Of a stretch of DNA of 64,000 nt, positions 17,274 through 28,820 are shown piece after piece. Made by a program: the position numbers and the translations under genes. The DNA is from Photobacterium atrarenae. Lineage in GTDB: Bacteria; Pseudomonadota; Gammaproteobacteria; Enterobacterales; Vibrionaceae. The stretch spans positions 2,542,902 to 2,606,901 of the forward strand of contig NZ_CP101508.1 of NCBI RefSeq assembly GCF_024380015.1, given 5' to 3'. Position 1 is the stretch's first letter; each line of letters opens with the position of its first letter. Below the pieces are notes generated by a model, which was not told where the DNA came from, searched no databases, and saw only the letters and a program-made list of their open reading frames with translations.

Positions 17274-18680
17274 TTACTTGATGGTGTAAGGGATTGTCAG
17301 TGTCACTTTAATATCTGTCTCATCCTGGAACAGGTTCGTCCAGCCGCTCCAGTTATCTGTCTCTGTATCGTTGACGTACTCAGTATAGTGGAAACCAACG
17401 TTTGCTCCTTCCAGAGCGCCGTTTGAAATCGCATAGTTGGCGAAGATACTCCCGGCGTACTCAGACAAATCATCCAGGCCGTCGACATCCGATGAAGCAA
17501 CCCCCATCGCAGCCGAAACCCCTGCGGTAAAGCCAGCGGCGCCAATATCACTGAAGTCACGAGACAATGAGCCAAAAACAGCCAGTTCACCATCGTGGTT
17601 GAAGTCTGAACGGTTGTTCCACCACACATCATAGGTACCGTTCGAGCCGCCGTATTGCGCTGTCAGGCGGTAAGCAAAGTTACCCATGGCACCATCAGCT
17701 TTCGCATCGGCTACCGTATAGGTTGCTTCTGCACGGACCGAGTATTGACCGAATGACTTACCGGACATGAATGCAAACTGATAAGCCGTGCTGTCATACA
17801 ATTGGTCATCATCAACAGCGTACAACTGGCCGGCCAGGTACAGACCGCTGTCTGAGGTCGAATTCAGTTTCAGGTGCGCTGTTTTACGATCGCCATCCGT
17901 CAAGCCTGCGTATGCACCATCAATATTCAGGCCGCTCGGCAAGGAGTAGCGTGCACCGATTGAGTAGGCATCACCGGCATCTGTACCGTCTGTCTGCTGG
18001 AACTTGTAGGTATCTTTGAACCAAGGCGCTTTATATCGATCAGCATAGACCAGACCCAGTTGCAAATCGCCCAGGTTCATCCCCAGCTCACCACCGAGGT
18101 AGGTACCGGCAGCAAAGCTCCAGTTTACACCAATCGCCGTTGGTACAGATGGCTGGAAATAACCTAATTTTGCTGTAGCGCTGTCACCAAACTTAAACTT
18201 GGCCGCAACCGTCTGGTAGCTAATGCCATTCTCATTACAGTCAACATTCCATTTGCTTTCAGTACCCGCATCCCCTTTCTTATCCAGACACTCACCGCTC
18301 GCCGGACCATCACTGCCGTATGGACCACTGACATTCCAGAAGTTCATTTCATGATCTGGTGAAGCATTCTGCCACATATCAAAGGTGGTATAGACATTCA
18401 GGTCCAGGCCCGCAACATCACCCGCGTAACCAGAATTAAAGCCGAGGTTCATGAAGATTGAACCATGATCCAGATTCGGCTTCTTAGGGGTATCTTTTTT
18501 GGTAGCCGCATCAAATCCGCCACGCTCACGATCGCGCAGGAAGAAGTTGACTGAGCCATTCATTGATGAGTCATCGAGAAAGCCACTAGCCTGAGCGGTC
18601 GAGGTGACAGTCAGTGCCGAGCCAGCCATCACGCCGACCACAACAGCACTTAATACTGAACGCTTAAACATTTTATCCAT
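17274..18680 (-). CDS. chiP: OprD-family outer-membrane porin, chitoporin-like
   Basis: 468 residues from the ATG at 18680, which has AGGAG 7 bases upstream; an in-frame extension to 18743 has no such signal. A signal peptide ends near TAQA-SG. The mature protein shows alternating beta-strand patterns, starts with SMNGSVNFFLRDRERGG and ends with a C-terminal strand (KVTLTIPYTIK). These features and its place beside ligA match the chitoporin of Vibrio, which takes up chito-oligosaccharides. Substrate is inferred from family and location, not proven by sequence. Confidence 0.82.
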   Translation of the reverse strand: MDKMFKRSVLSAVVVGVMAGSALTVTSTAQASGFLDDSSMNGSVNFFLRDRERGGFDAATKKDTPKKPNLDHGSIFMNLGFNSGYAGDVAGLDLNVYTTFDMWQNASPDHEMNFWNVSGPYGSDGPASGECLDKKGDAGTESKWNVDCNENGISYQTVAAKFKFGDSATAKLGYFQPSVPTAIGVNWSFAAGTYLGGELGMNLGDLQLGLVYADRYKAPWFKDTYKFQQTDGTDAGDAYSIGARYSLPSGLNIDGAYAGLTDGDRKTAHLKLNSTSDSGLYLAGQLYAVDDDQLYDSTAYQFAFMSGKSFGQYSVRAEATYTVADAKADGAMGNFAYRLTAQYGGSNGTYDVWWNNRSDFNHDGELAVFGSLSRDFSDIGAAGFTAGVSAAMGVASSDVDGLDDLSEYAGSIFANYAISNGALEGANVGFHYTEYVNDTETDNWSGWTNLFQDETDIKVTLTIPYTIK

Positions 18681-19092
18681 GGAAAAACTCCTAAAAATAC
18701 TAGCTGATTTACCTGTGCCTGAAAGGTTGGCCGCCGAAGGCACTAAGCAACTCCCAATATGTCAGCCCCGTTGATCAACAGTGCTAAATCATATTCTTAA
18801 GTTCACTTGGAACGTTTGATTTACTTCATTCACAAGACTACTTTCGCAGCGCAAAACATCAACGATAACTTACTTAATCGTTCAAAAAATATGAGGCAGT
18901 GCAAACTTTTTCGCCATTAGTGATCCAGGTCAAGCCATATCACGACTGACGACAAAAAAGATAAAAAACAGCACTTTATGATAAATCCATTACCATACCG
19001 TGATCTGACTCGAGGAATGTGTGATCTATCACTTAGCATCTTTCATAAAAACAAGCGCTATTAACGAAGTATTTTCAAAGGGTATTTTTAAG
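18681..19092. promoter_or_regulatory. Upstream region of the porin gene
   Basis: About 400 AT-rich bases without a supported gene, expected to hold the porin promoter. It contains TGTGATCTATCACTT at 19019-19033, whose palindromic core GTGAT-N2-ATCAC recurs in the putative vcdRP promoter at 52237-52248. The half-sites resemble CRP, but their spacing is 4 rather than 6 bases. Alternatively, TGTGT-N6-TCACT gives 8 of 10 CRP core positions. Confidence 0.35.
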
Positions 19093-19185
19093 ATGAAAAA
19101 TATGTATGAGGTATATTATGAAGACAATAAAAAAGTGGCCTGGGTTACCCCAATGCCACTTTACTTAGTGAGAGAGCCTAATTAA
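19093..19185 (+). CDS. Possible 30-residue small ORF
   Basis: ATG at 19093 opens 30 codons (MKNMYEVYYEDNKKVAWV, then TPMPLYLVREPN) ending one base before the ligA stop codon on the other strand. AAGGG lies about 10 bases upstream. Against it: the frame runs through the ligA terminator hairpin and no promoter is clear. I give it as a candidate only. Confidence 0.25.
   Translation: MKNMYEVYYEDNKKVAWVTPMPLYLVREPN
19126..19162 (-). terminator. ligA terminator
   Basis: Arms AAAGTGGC/GCCACTTT with an inner TGGG/CCCA stem, followed on the minus strand by T6. It lies about 25 bases after the ligA stop. Confidence 0.88.
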
Positions 19186-21270
<2,085 letters not shown>

Positions 21271-22458
21271 TTACGCCTGAGTATATCGCTTGGCTTTATC
21301 TCGGCACGCTTCAATGCGGTGAGGAGTGATCAAAGCCCGCTCGTGATCCAGAATGTCTGCGCCCAGCTGATCGGCAACACGCTGAGCCGTCTGCAACATC
21401 TGATTGAAGTTGTTATCCGCACGTCCCGGACACGGCAACATCAGGTAAAACGCAATTCCCGGGGTCTCAAACGCCGGATCATCGCTCTCCGGGAAATGGC
21501 CCGGGCTGACCATATTGGTCACCGAATAGATGATCGGCCCGGTTCCTGCGGCATCAGCATGGCGGTGATAAACAGAGTTTTCACCGAAATAGAGACCATT
21601 GCTCTCGAGACAGCGAAACAATTCACTACCACGGATGATCTCGCCATGTCGGGCATGGACGTTCAGGACCAGATAATCCGGCGGCAGGGTTTCCTGCACC
21701 TCAGTGGCTGGTTCCGGCGCAACCTCCGGATTCTGGGCTTGGGCCTCAGTATCAACGCTATCAGCACCACCAGCAGGCACCTCAACCACAGGCTCGGCTG
21801 CTACACCTGAGTCCCGGTCACCCGCAACCGATACCGGATCGGTCTGTTCGACTACAGGCGTCGGCGACAAGGCTTCTTCAGACTCACGCACTTCCACAAA
21901 TGCCGCCTGAGATTCAACATGCTCAGGTTGCACGGGCGGTGCCGATTCAAGGGCCGCTGTCGCCTCATCCACCGCGCCCTGAACAGGCGCTTGAACGGCC
22001 TCTGGTACTGGTTGCGGCGCAACATCCTGGAGCGGTGCCGTCTCAGCCGTCACTGACACCTGGGCAGAGTCATCGGATACTTTGGGTGCTGGCGTCGATT
22101 CCGGCGCCTGGACTGACGCTTCAGCCGACATTGCCGGTAACTCAGGCTCGGCTTGCGATACCGGGCGTGCCGGCGCCATCAGCGGATCCGCTTCCAGTTT
22201 ATCGCCAAAATGAAGCTCTGGCTCTTTCCGGGGCGCCTTGTCCCGGTTCGGGCTGTCAGAGTTGACGACTCTCACGCTGCCGACACCATCCTGATCAAAT
22301 CCATCAGCATCGACACTGCTTTCTTCACCCAGCTTGCCCAGCGGCTTTTCACCAAACTTAGCGGGTTTTTCCTTTCGGCTGCTCCACAGGCCATGCAGCA
22401 ATAAAGCTGCGATCGCCAGGGCGCCGACAATAATAAGGACCAGACGCAATTCCTGCAT
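21271..22458 (-). CDS. zipA: Cell division protein ZipA
   Basis: 395 residues. An N-terminal membrane anchor (LVLIIVGALAIAALLLHGLW, residues 6-25) precedes a basic stretch. A long Pro/Glu/Ala/Val-rich linker (roughly 60-255) leads to the C-terminal FtsZ-binding ZipA domain (DYLVLNVHARHGEIIRGSEL). ZipA tethers FtsZ to the inner membrane in the divisome. It is divergent from cysZ and upstream of ligA, as in E. coli and Vibrio. Confidence 0.95.
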   Translation of the reverse strand: MQELRLVLIIVGALAIAALLLHGLWSSRKEKPAKFGEKPLGKLGEESSVDADGFDQDGVGSVRVVNSDSPNRDKAPRKEPELHFGDKLEADPLMAPARPVSQAEPELPAMSAEASVQAPESTPAPKVSDDSAQVSVTAETAPLQDVAPQPVPEAVQAPVQGAVDEATAALESAPPVQPEHVESQAAFVEVRESEEALSPTPVVEQTDPVSVAGDRDSGVAAEPVVEVPAGGADSVDTEAQAQNPEVAPEPATEVQETLPPDYLVLNVHARHGEIIRGSELFRCLESNGLYFGENSVYHRHADAAGTGPIIYSVTNMVSPGHFPESDDPAFETPGIAFYLMLPCPGRADNNFNQMLQTAQRVADQLGADILDHERALITPHRIEACRDKAKRYTQA

Positions 22459-22857
22459 ATGAATACTCTGACTTTACTCGTTACCCGTTACGGGGGTTAT
22501 GACAATCACTATAACTTGGGCAATCCGGCTAGAGCCTTTAACTTGAAGGTCGCCCCAACCGCTCTGCTCAATTCCTTTAATCACCTTGCCAGAGTGGCGC
22601 AGATAATTAAAGGAATGGGCTCTAATGTACCAAAACTCAAATCAGAATGAGAAGACGATTATCGCGATTCAGGCAAGATAGTGCTCCTGAGCACAAAATC
22701 GCACAAATTTCAGCCTATAAATTGGATTTTTCTACTTTTATCAGCCACAGCCCTCACTTGACATTTGCTTCTCTGCCCGGCTCCCCGTTAACATGCTTTC
22801 ACTCGTTGCGACCTCTTTGCTTCGCATCATCCGTCGGTATATTCAGAGGAGAACCCG
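22459..22857. other. zipA-cysZ divergent intergenic region with 56-base inverted repeat
   Basis: It contains a perfect 11-bp inverted repeat, ATTCCTTTAAT (22571-22581) and ATTAAAGGAAT (22616-22626), enclosing an inner GCCA/TGGC stem. The remainder should hold the zipA and cysZ promoters, but I see no convincing elements. No gene is supported. Confidence 0.5.
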
Positions 22858-23619
22858 ATGTCACAGTCCACGGCCCATCGACAACCGAGCAGCGGCGCCG
22901 GCTATTTCTTCCACGGCATGTCATTGGCCATGCAACCCGGCACCCGCCGTTTCGTGATCCTGCCGTTACTGATCAATATCCTGCTCTTTGGCAGCGCCTT
23001 TACCTACGTGCTGGTACAGCTCGATGACTGGATCAATCACTGGATGTCGGCCCTGCCAGCCTGGCTCGACTGGCTGTCGTACCTGCTCTGGCCACTGCTG
23101 GCAATTGCGGCACTGGTCACGTTTTCCTACTTTTTCAGCACCCTTGCCAACTGGATTGCCGCGCCGTTTAACGGCCTGCTGGCCGAGCACCTGGAAGCCA
23201 AGTTAACGGGCAGCAAGGCGCCGGATGCCGGCCTCAGTGCCATTTTGAAAGACTTGCCCCGAATCATGCACCGGGAGTGGGTGAAGCTCAAATACTACCT
23301 CCCCAAAGCTATCGGGCTGCTGATCCTGCTGTGGATCCCGGCCATCGGCCAGACCTTGGGCCCGGTGCTCTGGTTCCTGTTCAGTGCCTGGATGATGAGT
23401 ATCCAGTATGCCGACTACCCGTTTGACAACCACAAGGTGCCGTTCCCGGCCATGCGCGATGCACTCAAGCAAAAGCGCGGCAAGTCCCTGAGTTTCGGCA
23501 GCCTAGTGATGCTGTTTACCATGACCCCGCTCCTGAACCTGGTGGTGATGCCGATTGCGGTATGCGGCGCAACCGCCATGTGGGTGGACCATTACCGCGG
23601 CCAGTTCCGCAATTACTAA
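22858..23619 (+). CDS. cysZ: Sulfate transporter CysZ
   Basis: 253 residues. GAGGAG precedes the ATG by 7 bases. It is an inner-membrane protein with four long hydrophobic segments ([68 protein letters not shown]) and the EI24/CysZ motif [15 protein letters not shown]. It supplies sulfate for cysteine synthesis. It lies 190 bases before cysK, matching its role. Confidence 0.96.
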   Translation: MSQSTAHRQPSSGAGYFFHGMSLAMQPGTRRFVILPLLINILLFGSAFTYVLVQLDDWINHWMSALPAWLDWLSYLLWPLLAIAALVTFSYFFSTLANWIAAPFNGLLAEHLEAKLTGSKAPDAGLSAILKDLPRIMHREWVKLKYYLPKAIGLLILLWIPAIGQTLGPVLWFLFSAWMMSIQYADYPFDNHKVPFPAMRDALKQKRGKSLSFGSLVMLFTMTPLLNLVVMPIAVCGATAMWVDHYRGQFRNY

Positions 23620-23636
23620 TCCCGAATCTGTCCCTG

Positions 23637-23672
23637 CGCTGGCAAGTGCTCTTCTGCCTTGCCAGCGGCTCT
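23637..23672 (+). terminator. Terminator-like hairpin after cysZ
   Basis: A perfect 10-bp stem CGCTGGCAAG/CTTGCCAGCG with an 11-base loop, followed by the pyrimidine-rich GCTCTTCTCTTC. It is 17 bases after the cysZ stop. The U tract is imperfect. Confidence 0.6.
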
Positions 23673-23707
23673 TCTCTTCAGCTTATTTCTGCTTACAACT
23701 CCCTCCT

Positions 23708-23730
23708 ATATAACAATAAGATATAACAAT
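23708..23730 (+). promoter_or_regulatory. Tandem 10-base direct repeat upstream of cysK
   Basis: ATATAACAAT occurs twice with a 13-base period, 80-100 bases before the cysK start. AT-rich direct repeats in this position could be contacts for the LysR-type regulator CysB, but the match to a CysB site is not established. Confidence 0.3.
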
Positions 23731-23809
23731 TAATTACTTTTCAAATGCAGGACACGGTTTATGCTTAAGTCTGTTAACTGTTTAAACATGTCACGAAGGA
23801 ACGACCAGC

Positions 23810-24778
23810 ATGAGCAAGATTTACGAAGATAATTCATTAACGATTGGTAATACCCCGCTCGTTCGCCTCAACCGTGTCAGCCAGGGGAATGTTCTGGCAA
23901 AAGTTGAAGCCCGTAACCCAAGCTTCAGTGTCAAATGCCGTATCGGCGCGAACATGATTTGGGACGCAGAGAAGAAAGGCTTGCTGAAACAAGGTGTTGA
24001 GCTGGTTGAACCAACCAGCGGCAATACCGGGATTGCACTTGCCTTTGTCGCTGCTGCCCGCGGCTACAAGCTCACCCTGACCATGCCTGAAAGTATGAGT
24101 CTGGAGCGCCGCAAACTGCTCAAAGCCCTGGGCGCCAACCTGGTGCTAACCGAAGCACCAAAAGGGATGAAAGGTGCGATTGAAAAAGCCGAAGAAATTG
24201 TGGCCTCTGATCCGGAAAAATACCTGTTGCTACAACAGTTCAGCAACCCGGCGAACCCGGAAATCCACGAGAAAACCACAGGCCCTGAACTTTGGGAAGC
24301 CACCGATGGTGAAATTGATGTCTTCGTCTCCGGTGTCGGTACCGGCGGTACCCTGACCGGTGTCAGCCGCTTTATCAAGCAACAGAAGGGCAAAGCAATC
24401 ACCACCGTTGCAGTCGAGCCGTCCGAGTCGCCAGTGATCACCCAGGCGCGCAATGGCGAGGAAATCCAGCCCGCACCACACAAGATTCAAGGGATCGGTG
24501 CCGGCTTTATTCCGGGCAACCTCGACCTGGCCCTGATTGATGAAGTCGAGCGTGTCAGTTCCGAAGATGCCATTGAAATGGCCCACCGCCTGATGGAAGA
24601 AGAAGGGATCCTGGCCGGGATTTCATCTGGCGCGGCCGTGGTAGCTGCCAACCGCATCGCAGAACGTTCTGAATATGCTGGTAAGAACATCGTTGTTGTG
24701 CTACCAAGCTCAGGTGAGCGTTACCTTTCAACAGCCCTCTTTGCCGGTATTTTCACTGAAAAAGAAACCCAACAGTGA
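23810..24778 (+). CDS. cysK: Cysteine synthase A (O-acetylserine sulfhydrylase)
   Basis: 322 residues. It makes cysteine from O-acetylserine and sulfide. The PLP-binding Lys42 is in [14 protein letters not shown]. The Asn loop [10 protein letters not shown] and the phosphate-binding [10 protein letters not shown] are intact. AAGGA precedes the ATG. Length and motifs are those of E. coli CysK. A terminator follows, so it is a single transcription unit. Confidence 0.98.
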   Translation: MSKIYEDNSLTIGNTPLVRLNRVSQGNVLAKVEARNPSFSVKCRIGANMIWDAEKKGLLKQGVELVEPTSGNTGIALAFVAAARGYKLTLTMPESMSLERRKLLKALGANLVLTEAPKGMKGAIEKAEEIVASDPEKYLLLQQFSNPANPEIHEKTTGPELWEATDGEIDVFVSGVGTGGTLTGVSRFIKQQKGKAITTVAVEPSESPVITQARNGEEIQPAPHKIQGIGAGFIPGNLDLALIDEVERVSSEDAIEMAHRLMEEEGILAGISSGAAVVAANRIAERSEYAGKNIVVVLPSSGERYLSTALFAGIFTEKETQQ

Positions 24779-24814
24779 TCACACTTTAAAAGGTTCGAGG
24801 TCCGATAACTGCCT

Positions 24815-24841
24815 GAAAGCTCCCCCAGCGGGGGCTTTTTT
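24815..24841 (+). terminator. cysK terminator
   Basis: A CCCCC/GGGGG stem with flanking AAG/CTT pairs, followed by T6, 37 bases after the cysK stop. Confidence 0.88.
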
Positions 24842-24880
24842 GTTGCATTTCATACCGAGCTTTAATATAAAACCGTTGCG

Positions 24881-24905
24881 TTTTATTTCTAGCGTCGAAA
24901 TAAAA
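24881..24905 (+). promoter_or_regulatory. Mlc/NagC-like operator upstream of ptsH
   Basis: A perfect 9-bp inverted repeat TTTTATTTC-N7-GAAATAAAA, containing TTATTT-N9-AAATAA. As I remember it, this is the form of Mlc and NagC operators, and Mlc represses ptsHI in E. coli. It lies about 190 bases before ptsH. The downstream TATACT near 25000 is a possible -10 but lacks a good -35. Confidence 0.55.
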
Positions 24906-25092
24906 GGTCACTTATTGACCAATTTGACACCTGGAATGCCATAAATGTCACAAAACATTGACTTGGATTAAGCTAAAACGCCGAACTGTTGGGTAGTTTA
25001 TACTCCAGGTGAGCAAAGTCAGGTTATCCGGATTACGCTTACTTTCAGTTACGTTAATATTAAATAAATACTAAATTTAATCGGGGTGAAAA

Positions 25093-25350
25093 ATGTATCA
25101 GAAGCAAGTTGAGATCACTGCAGAAAACGGTCTACACACACGTCCGGCAGCACAGTTCGTCAAAGAAGCCAAAGGGTTTGACGCAGACATCACTGTAACG
25201 TCCAATGGCAAAAGCGCAAGCGCTAAGAGCCTGTTCAAGCTACAAACTCTGGGCCTGGTGAAAGGCACTATGGTGACAATCTCAGCTGAAGGAGCTCAGG
25301 CACAGCAAGCTGTTGATCACCTGGTTGCCCTTATGGACGAGCTGCATTAA
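25093..25350 (+). CDS. ptsH: Phosphocarrier protein HPr
   Basis: 85 residues. It passes phosphate from enzyme I to sugar-specific EIIA domains. The active-site His15 is in [10 protein letters not shown] and Ser46 in [11 protein letters not shown]. The ribosome binding site is GGGGTGA at 25083-25089. It is the first gene of ptsHI-crr. The GGGGTGAA there is perfectly complementary to a C-rich stretch of the putative VcdR RNA at 51860-51867. Confidence 0.98.
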   Translation: MYQKQVEITAENGLHTRPAAQFVKEAKGFDADITVTSNGKSASAKSLFKLQTLGLVKGTMVTISAEGAQAQQAVDHLVALMDELH

Positions 25351-25402
25351 TTCGCAGCCCGTTTACATATCTCCAAGTTTCTAGTTAATTTAAGGTAAGG
25401 CT

Positions 25403-27130
25403 ATGATTTCAGGTATCCTGGCATCTCCTGGTATTGCTTTTGGGAAAGCACTACTGCTGCAGGAGGAAGAGATTGTTCTGAACAAGACTCCTATCACTGC
25501 AGATCAATTCGAGAACGAAATTCAGCGTTTCTTCGACGCTCGAAAAAAATCTTCCGAGCAGCTGGAAGTGATCAAAGAGAAAGCACGCAAGACCTTCGGT
25601 GAAGAGAAGGAGGCAATCTTTGAAGGTCACATCATGCTGCTGGAAGATGAAGAGCTGGAAGAAGAAATCATAGCCTTCATTAAAGACAACAAGGCGTCTG
25701 CGGATTTAGCGATTCACTCAGTGATCGAAGAGCAAGCAACCACGCTGGAGTCTCTGGATGACGAGTACCTCAAAGAACGTGCGACGGATATCCGTGATAT
25801 CGGTAACCGTGTGGTGAAAAACGCCTTGGGGATTAATATTGTCAATCTGAGCGCGATTAACGAGGAAGTGATCCTGGTTGCCAACGATTTGACCCCTTCC
25901 GAGACCGCCCAGATCAACCTCAACTACGTGCTGGGTTTTATCACAGACATCGGTGGCCGTACTTCCCACACCTCGATCATGGCCCGCTCCCTGGAGCTAC
26001 CAGCAATTGTCGGCACCAACGACATCACCAAACAAGTGAAAAACGGCGACATGCTGGTGCTTGATGCCATCAACAACGAAGTGGTGATCAACCCAAGCGA
26101 CGCTGAACTGACCAAATTCAAAGCTATCCGTGATGCCCACATCGCGGAGAAAGAAGAGCTGGCCAAACTGAAAGACCTGCCTGCCATCACACTGGACGGC
26201 AAGCAAGTTGAAGTATGCGGCAACATCGGTACCGTCAAAGACTGCGACGGTGTCAACCGCAATGGCGGTGAAGGCGTCGGCTTGTACCGGACTGAATTCC
26301 TGTTCATGGACCGCGACGCCCTGCCGACGGAAGAAGAGCAATACCAGGCATACAAAGACGTGGCCGAAGCCATGCATGGTGAACCGGTGATCATCCGCAC
26401 CATGGACATCGGTGGCGACAAAGATCTGCCGTACATGGATCTGCCGCAAGAGATGAACCCGTTCCTGGGCTGGCGTGCGGTTCGGATCAGCCTGGATCGC
26501 CGTGAGATCCTGCGCGATCAGCTGCGTGGCATTCTACGCGCATCTGCCCATGGTAAAATCCGCATCATGTTCCCGATGATCATCTCGGTAGAAGAGATCC
26601 GTGAACTCAAATCAGCACTGGACGCCTATAAAGCCGAACTGCGTGCTGAAGGCCTGGCCTTTGACGAGAGCATCGAAATCGGTGTGATGGTGGAAACACC
26701 TGCAGCAGCGGCCATTGCCAACCACCTTGCCAAAGAAGTTGATTTCTTTAGTATTGGTACAAACGACCTAACCCAGTATACTCTGGCTGTTGACCGTGGT
26801 AATGAGCTGATTTCTCATCTGTATAACCCGCTGTCGCCTGCCGTCCTGACCGTGATCAAGCAAGTCATCGATGCTTCTCACCAAGAAGGGAAGTGGACTG
26901 GCATGTGCGGCGAGCTTGCCGGTGACGAGCGTGCAACCCTGCTGCTGTTGGGGATGGGTCTTGACGAATTCAGCATGAGCGGGATTTCAATCCCGCGCAT
27001 TAAGAAAATTATCCGTAACGCAAACTTTGCTGACGTTCAGGCGATGGCCGAGCAAGCACTGGCGCTACCGACAGCAGCTGAAATCGAAGCACACGTAGAA
27101 AAATTCATCGCAGAAAAGACCATCTGCTAA
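25403..27130 (+). CDS. ptsI: PTS enzyme I
   Basis: 575 residues. It takes phosphate from phosphoenolpyruvate onto His189 ([13 protein letters not shown]) and gives it to HPr. The C-terminal PEP-binding barrel contains [14 protein letters not shown] and the conserved MCGELAGDE. It is cytoplasmic. It follows ptsH by 52 bases and precedes crr by 40. Confidence 0.98.
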   Translation: MISGILASPGIAFGKALLLQEEEIVLNKTPITADQFENEIQRFFDARKKSSEQLEVIKEKARKTFGEEKEAIFEGHIMLLEDEELEEEIIAFIKDNKASADLAIHSVIEEQATTLESLDDEYLKERATDIRDIGNRVVKNALGINIVNLSAINEEVILVANDLTPSETAQINLNYVLGFITDIGGRTSHTSIMARSLELPAIVGTNDITKQVKNGDMLVLDAINNEVVINPSDAELTKFKAIRDAHIAEKEELAKLKDLPAITLDGKQVEVCGNIGTVKDCDGVNRNGGEGVGLYRTEFLFMDRDALPTEEEQYQAYKDVAEAMHGEPVIIRTMDIGGDKDLPYMDLPQEMNPFLGWRAVRISLDRREILRDQLRGILRASAHGKIRIMFPMIISVEEIRELKSALDAYKAELRAEGLAFDESIEIGVMVETPAAAAIANHLAKEVDFFSIGTNDLTQYTLAVDRGNELISHLYNPLSPAVLTVIKQVIDASHQEGKWTGMCGELAGDERATLLLLGMGLDEFSMSGISIPRIKKIIRNANFADVQAMAEQALALPTAAEIEAHVEKFIAEKTIC

Positions 27131-27170
27131 TATAGCTGCAGATAGAATAACAACGCTTAGGAGCAACGAT

Positions 27171-27680
27171 ATGGGTCTGTTTGACAAATTGAAGAAGCTG
27201 GTATCAGACGACAACAACGAAGCGGGTGCCATTGACATCATCGCACCGCTGTCTGGCGAAATCGTGAATATCGAAGATGTGCCAGATGTTGTGTTTGCAG
27301 AAAAAATCGTTGGTGACGGTATCGCGATCAAGCCAGCAGGCAACAAGATGGTTGCCCCTGTAAACGGGACCATTGGTAAAATCTTCGAAACCAACCACGC
27401 CTTCTCTATCGAGTCTGACGATGGTATCGAGCTGTTTGTTCACTTCGGTATCGACACCGTAGAGCTGAAAGGTGAAGGTTTCACCCGCGTGGCGGAAGAA
27501 GGCCAAACCGTGAAAGCCGGCGACACAGTCATCGAGTTCGATCTGGCCCTGCTGGAAGAAAAAGCCAAATCAACGCTGACGCCTGTTGTTATCTCAAACA
27601 TGGATGAAATCAAAGAACTGAGCAAGCTGTCTGGCCCGACAACTGTGGGTGAGACTCCGGTTCTGCGCGTGAAAAAATAA
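27171..27680 (+). CDS. crr: Glucose-specific EIIA component
   Basis: 169 residues. It accepts phosphate from HPr on His91 ([10 protein letters not shown]), with His76 as the second active-site histidine. It also mediates inducer exclusion and adenylate cyclase control in relatives. AGGAG precedes the ATG. The end of the gene forms a hairpin (27667-27688) that contains the stop codon. Confidence 0.98.
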   Translation: MGLFDKLKKLVSDDNNEAGAIDIIAPLSGEIVNIEDVPDVVFAEKIVGDGIAIKPAGNKMVAPVNGTIGKIFETNHAFSIESDDGIELFVHFGIDTVELKGEGFTRVAEEGQTVKAGDTVIEFDLALLEEKAKSTLTPVVISNMDEIKELSKLSGPTTVGETPVLRVKK

Positions 27681-27688
27681 TTTCACGC
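27667..27688 (+). repeat. Hairpin over the crr stop codon
   Basis: A perfect 8-bp inverted repeat GCGTGAAA/TTTCACGC encloses the TAA stop. It lies 20 bases before the main terminator. It may stabilise the 3' end of the pts mRNA. Confidence 0.6.
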
Positions 27689-27707
27689 CATCTCTGAGGT
27701 GAGATCT

Positions 27708-27736
27708 AAAGCGCGACCATTGGGTCGCGCTTTTTT
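27708..27736 (+). terminator. ptsHI-crr terminator
   Basis: A perfect 10-bp stem AAGCGCGACC/GGTCGCGCTT with a 4-base loop, running into T6. Confidence 0.95.
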
Positions 27737-27762
27737 ATCACTCCTATGTGTGCTGAGACCGC

Positions 27763-28659
27763 TTACAGTGAATTGAGCATCTCCAGGGACGGCGCGAAGA
27801 AATAGGCCCCGGTCACCGCGCGGGTAAAGCGCAGCATGGTATCGGTTTGGCCATCCGTTTCACCATACATGCTCTCCAGCATAGCTTTAAAATTGTGCTG
27901 GGTGTTACAGTAAGCAATGAACAGCAGACCATGATCACCTGTGACCGTGCCGTAAGGCAGGCTATGGCGAACAATCTTCAGCCCTTTGCCCTCTTCCTTA
28001 ATATCCACCCGGCCCACATGCGAGTTCGCCGGCACATCCTCCAGCTCAATAGAATCCGGTTTCGTGCGGCCAATCACTTTCTCCTGTGCCTTGACGTTAA
28101 GGCGATGCCAGGCCGGCAGGTTGTGAACAAATCGCTGGACCATGACAAAGCTGCCCCCGGCAAACTCACCGTCCGGGATCAAGGCGACTTCACCGCGAGA
28201 TTCCAGGGTTTTCGGATTTTCGGTCCCGTCAATAAACCCGGTCATATCCCGCGCATCCAGATAACGGTAACCATAGGTCTCATCCAGGATCTCAACCGCT
28301 TCTGCAATCGGCTGCAGAAACTGGCGCAGGGCAAAAAAGTTCAGATCATGGCGGCTGGAGTTCAGGTGCAGCAGCACATCGCCGCCCGTTGCCGGCGCGG
28401 TGATCTCCCCGCTCCCCAGCGGTCGGAAATCATCCAACTGTGACGGCGGTGTCTGGCCCAGGCTCTGCCAAAATGACCGGCCAAATGCCACGCAGGCCCG
28501 CAGGTTGGCATCCGGTTGCTGATGATTCAGTTCAGCCAGGGCGTCATGCCACTGCTGGCACTGACGAACCACAGCCGCCTGATCCCCAATCACCTTCAGC
28601 ACAACGTAAAGTGCAAAAGGGCCCGCTTCCGGCAAAATTGCTGGTTGAGGGTGAGTCAT
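27763..28659 (-). CDS. yfeX: Dyp-type heme peroxidase, YfeX-like
   Basis: 298 residues, the length of E. coli YfeX. The family motif GFIDGTENP includes the distal catalytic Asp144. The probable proximal heme ligand is His214 in ANSHVGR. There is no signal peptide, so it is cytoplasmic. GAGAGGA precedes the ATG. It converges on crr. E. coli also keeps yfeX near a DUF2919 gene (yfeZ), and a DUF2919 gene lies 2.2 kb away here. The physiological substrate is not settled for this family. Confidence 0.93.
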   Translation of the reverse strand: MTHPQPAILPEAGPFALYVVLKVIGDQAAVVRQCQQWHDALAELNHQQPDANLRACVAFGRSFWQSLGQTPPSQLDDFRPLGSGEITAPATGGDVLLHLNSSRHDLNFFALRQFLQPIAEAVEILDETYGYRYLDARDMTGFIDGTENPKTLESRGEVALIPDGEFAGGSFVMVQRFVHNLPAWHRLNVKAQEKVIGRTKPDSIELEDVPANSHVGRVDIKEEGKGLKIVRHSLPYGTVTGDHGLLFIAYCNTQHNFKAMLESMYGETDGQTDTMLRFTRAVTGAYFFAPSLEMLNSL

Positions 28660-28820
28660 AATCCTCTCCTACTTCTCGATTAGCTATAAATCAATATATT
28701 ATAACGGGATTTTATAACCTGAATTTGATTCCTGCCAGCGTTCTCAATAAATCACCTCCCCCCTTTACTTCCCTGTATTTGTTCCACAAAATTGGGGCCG
28801 GCCTTTGTGAAGAGTTCTGA

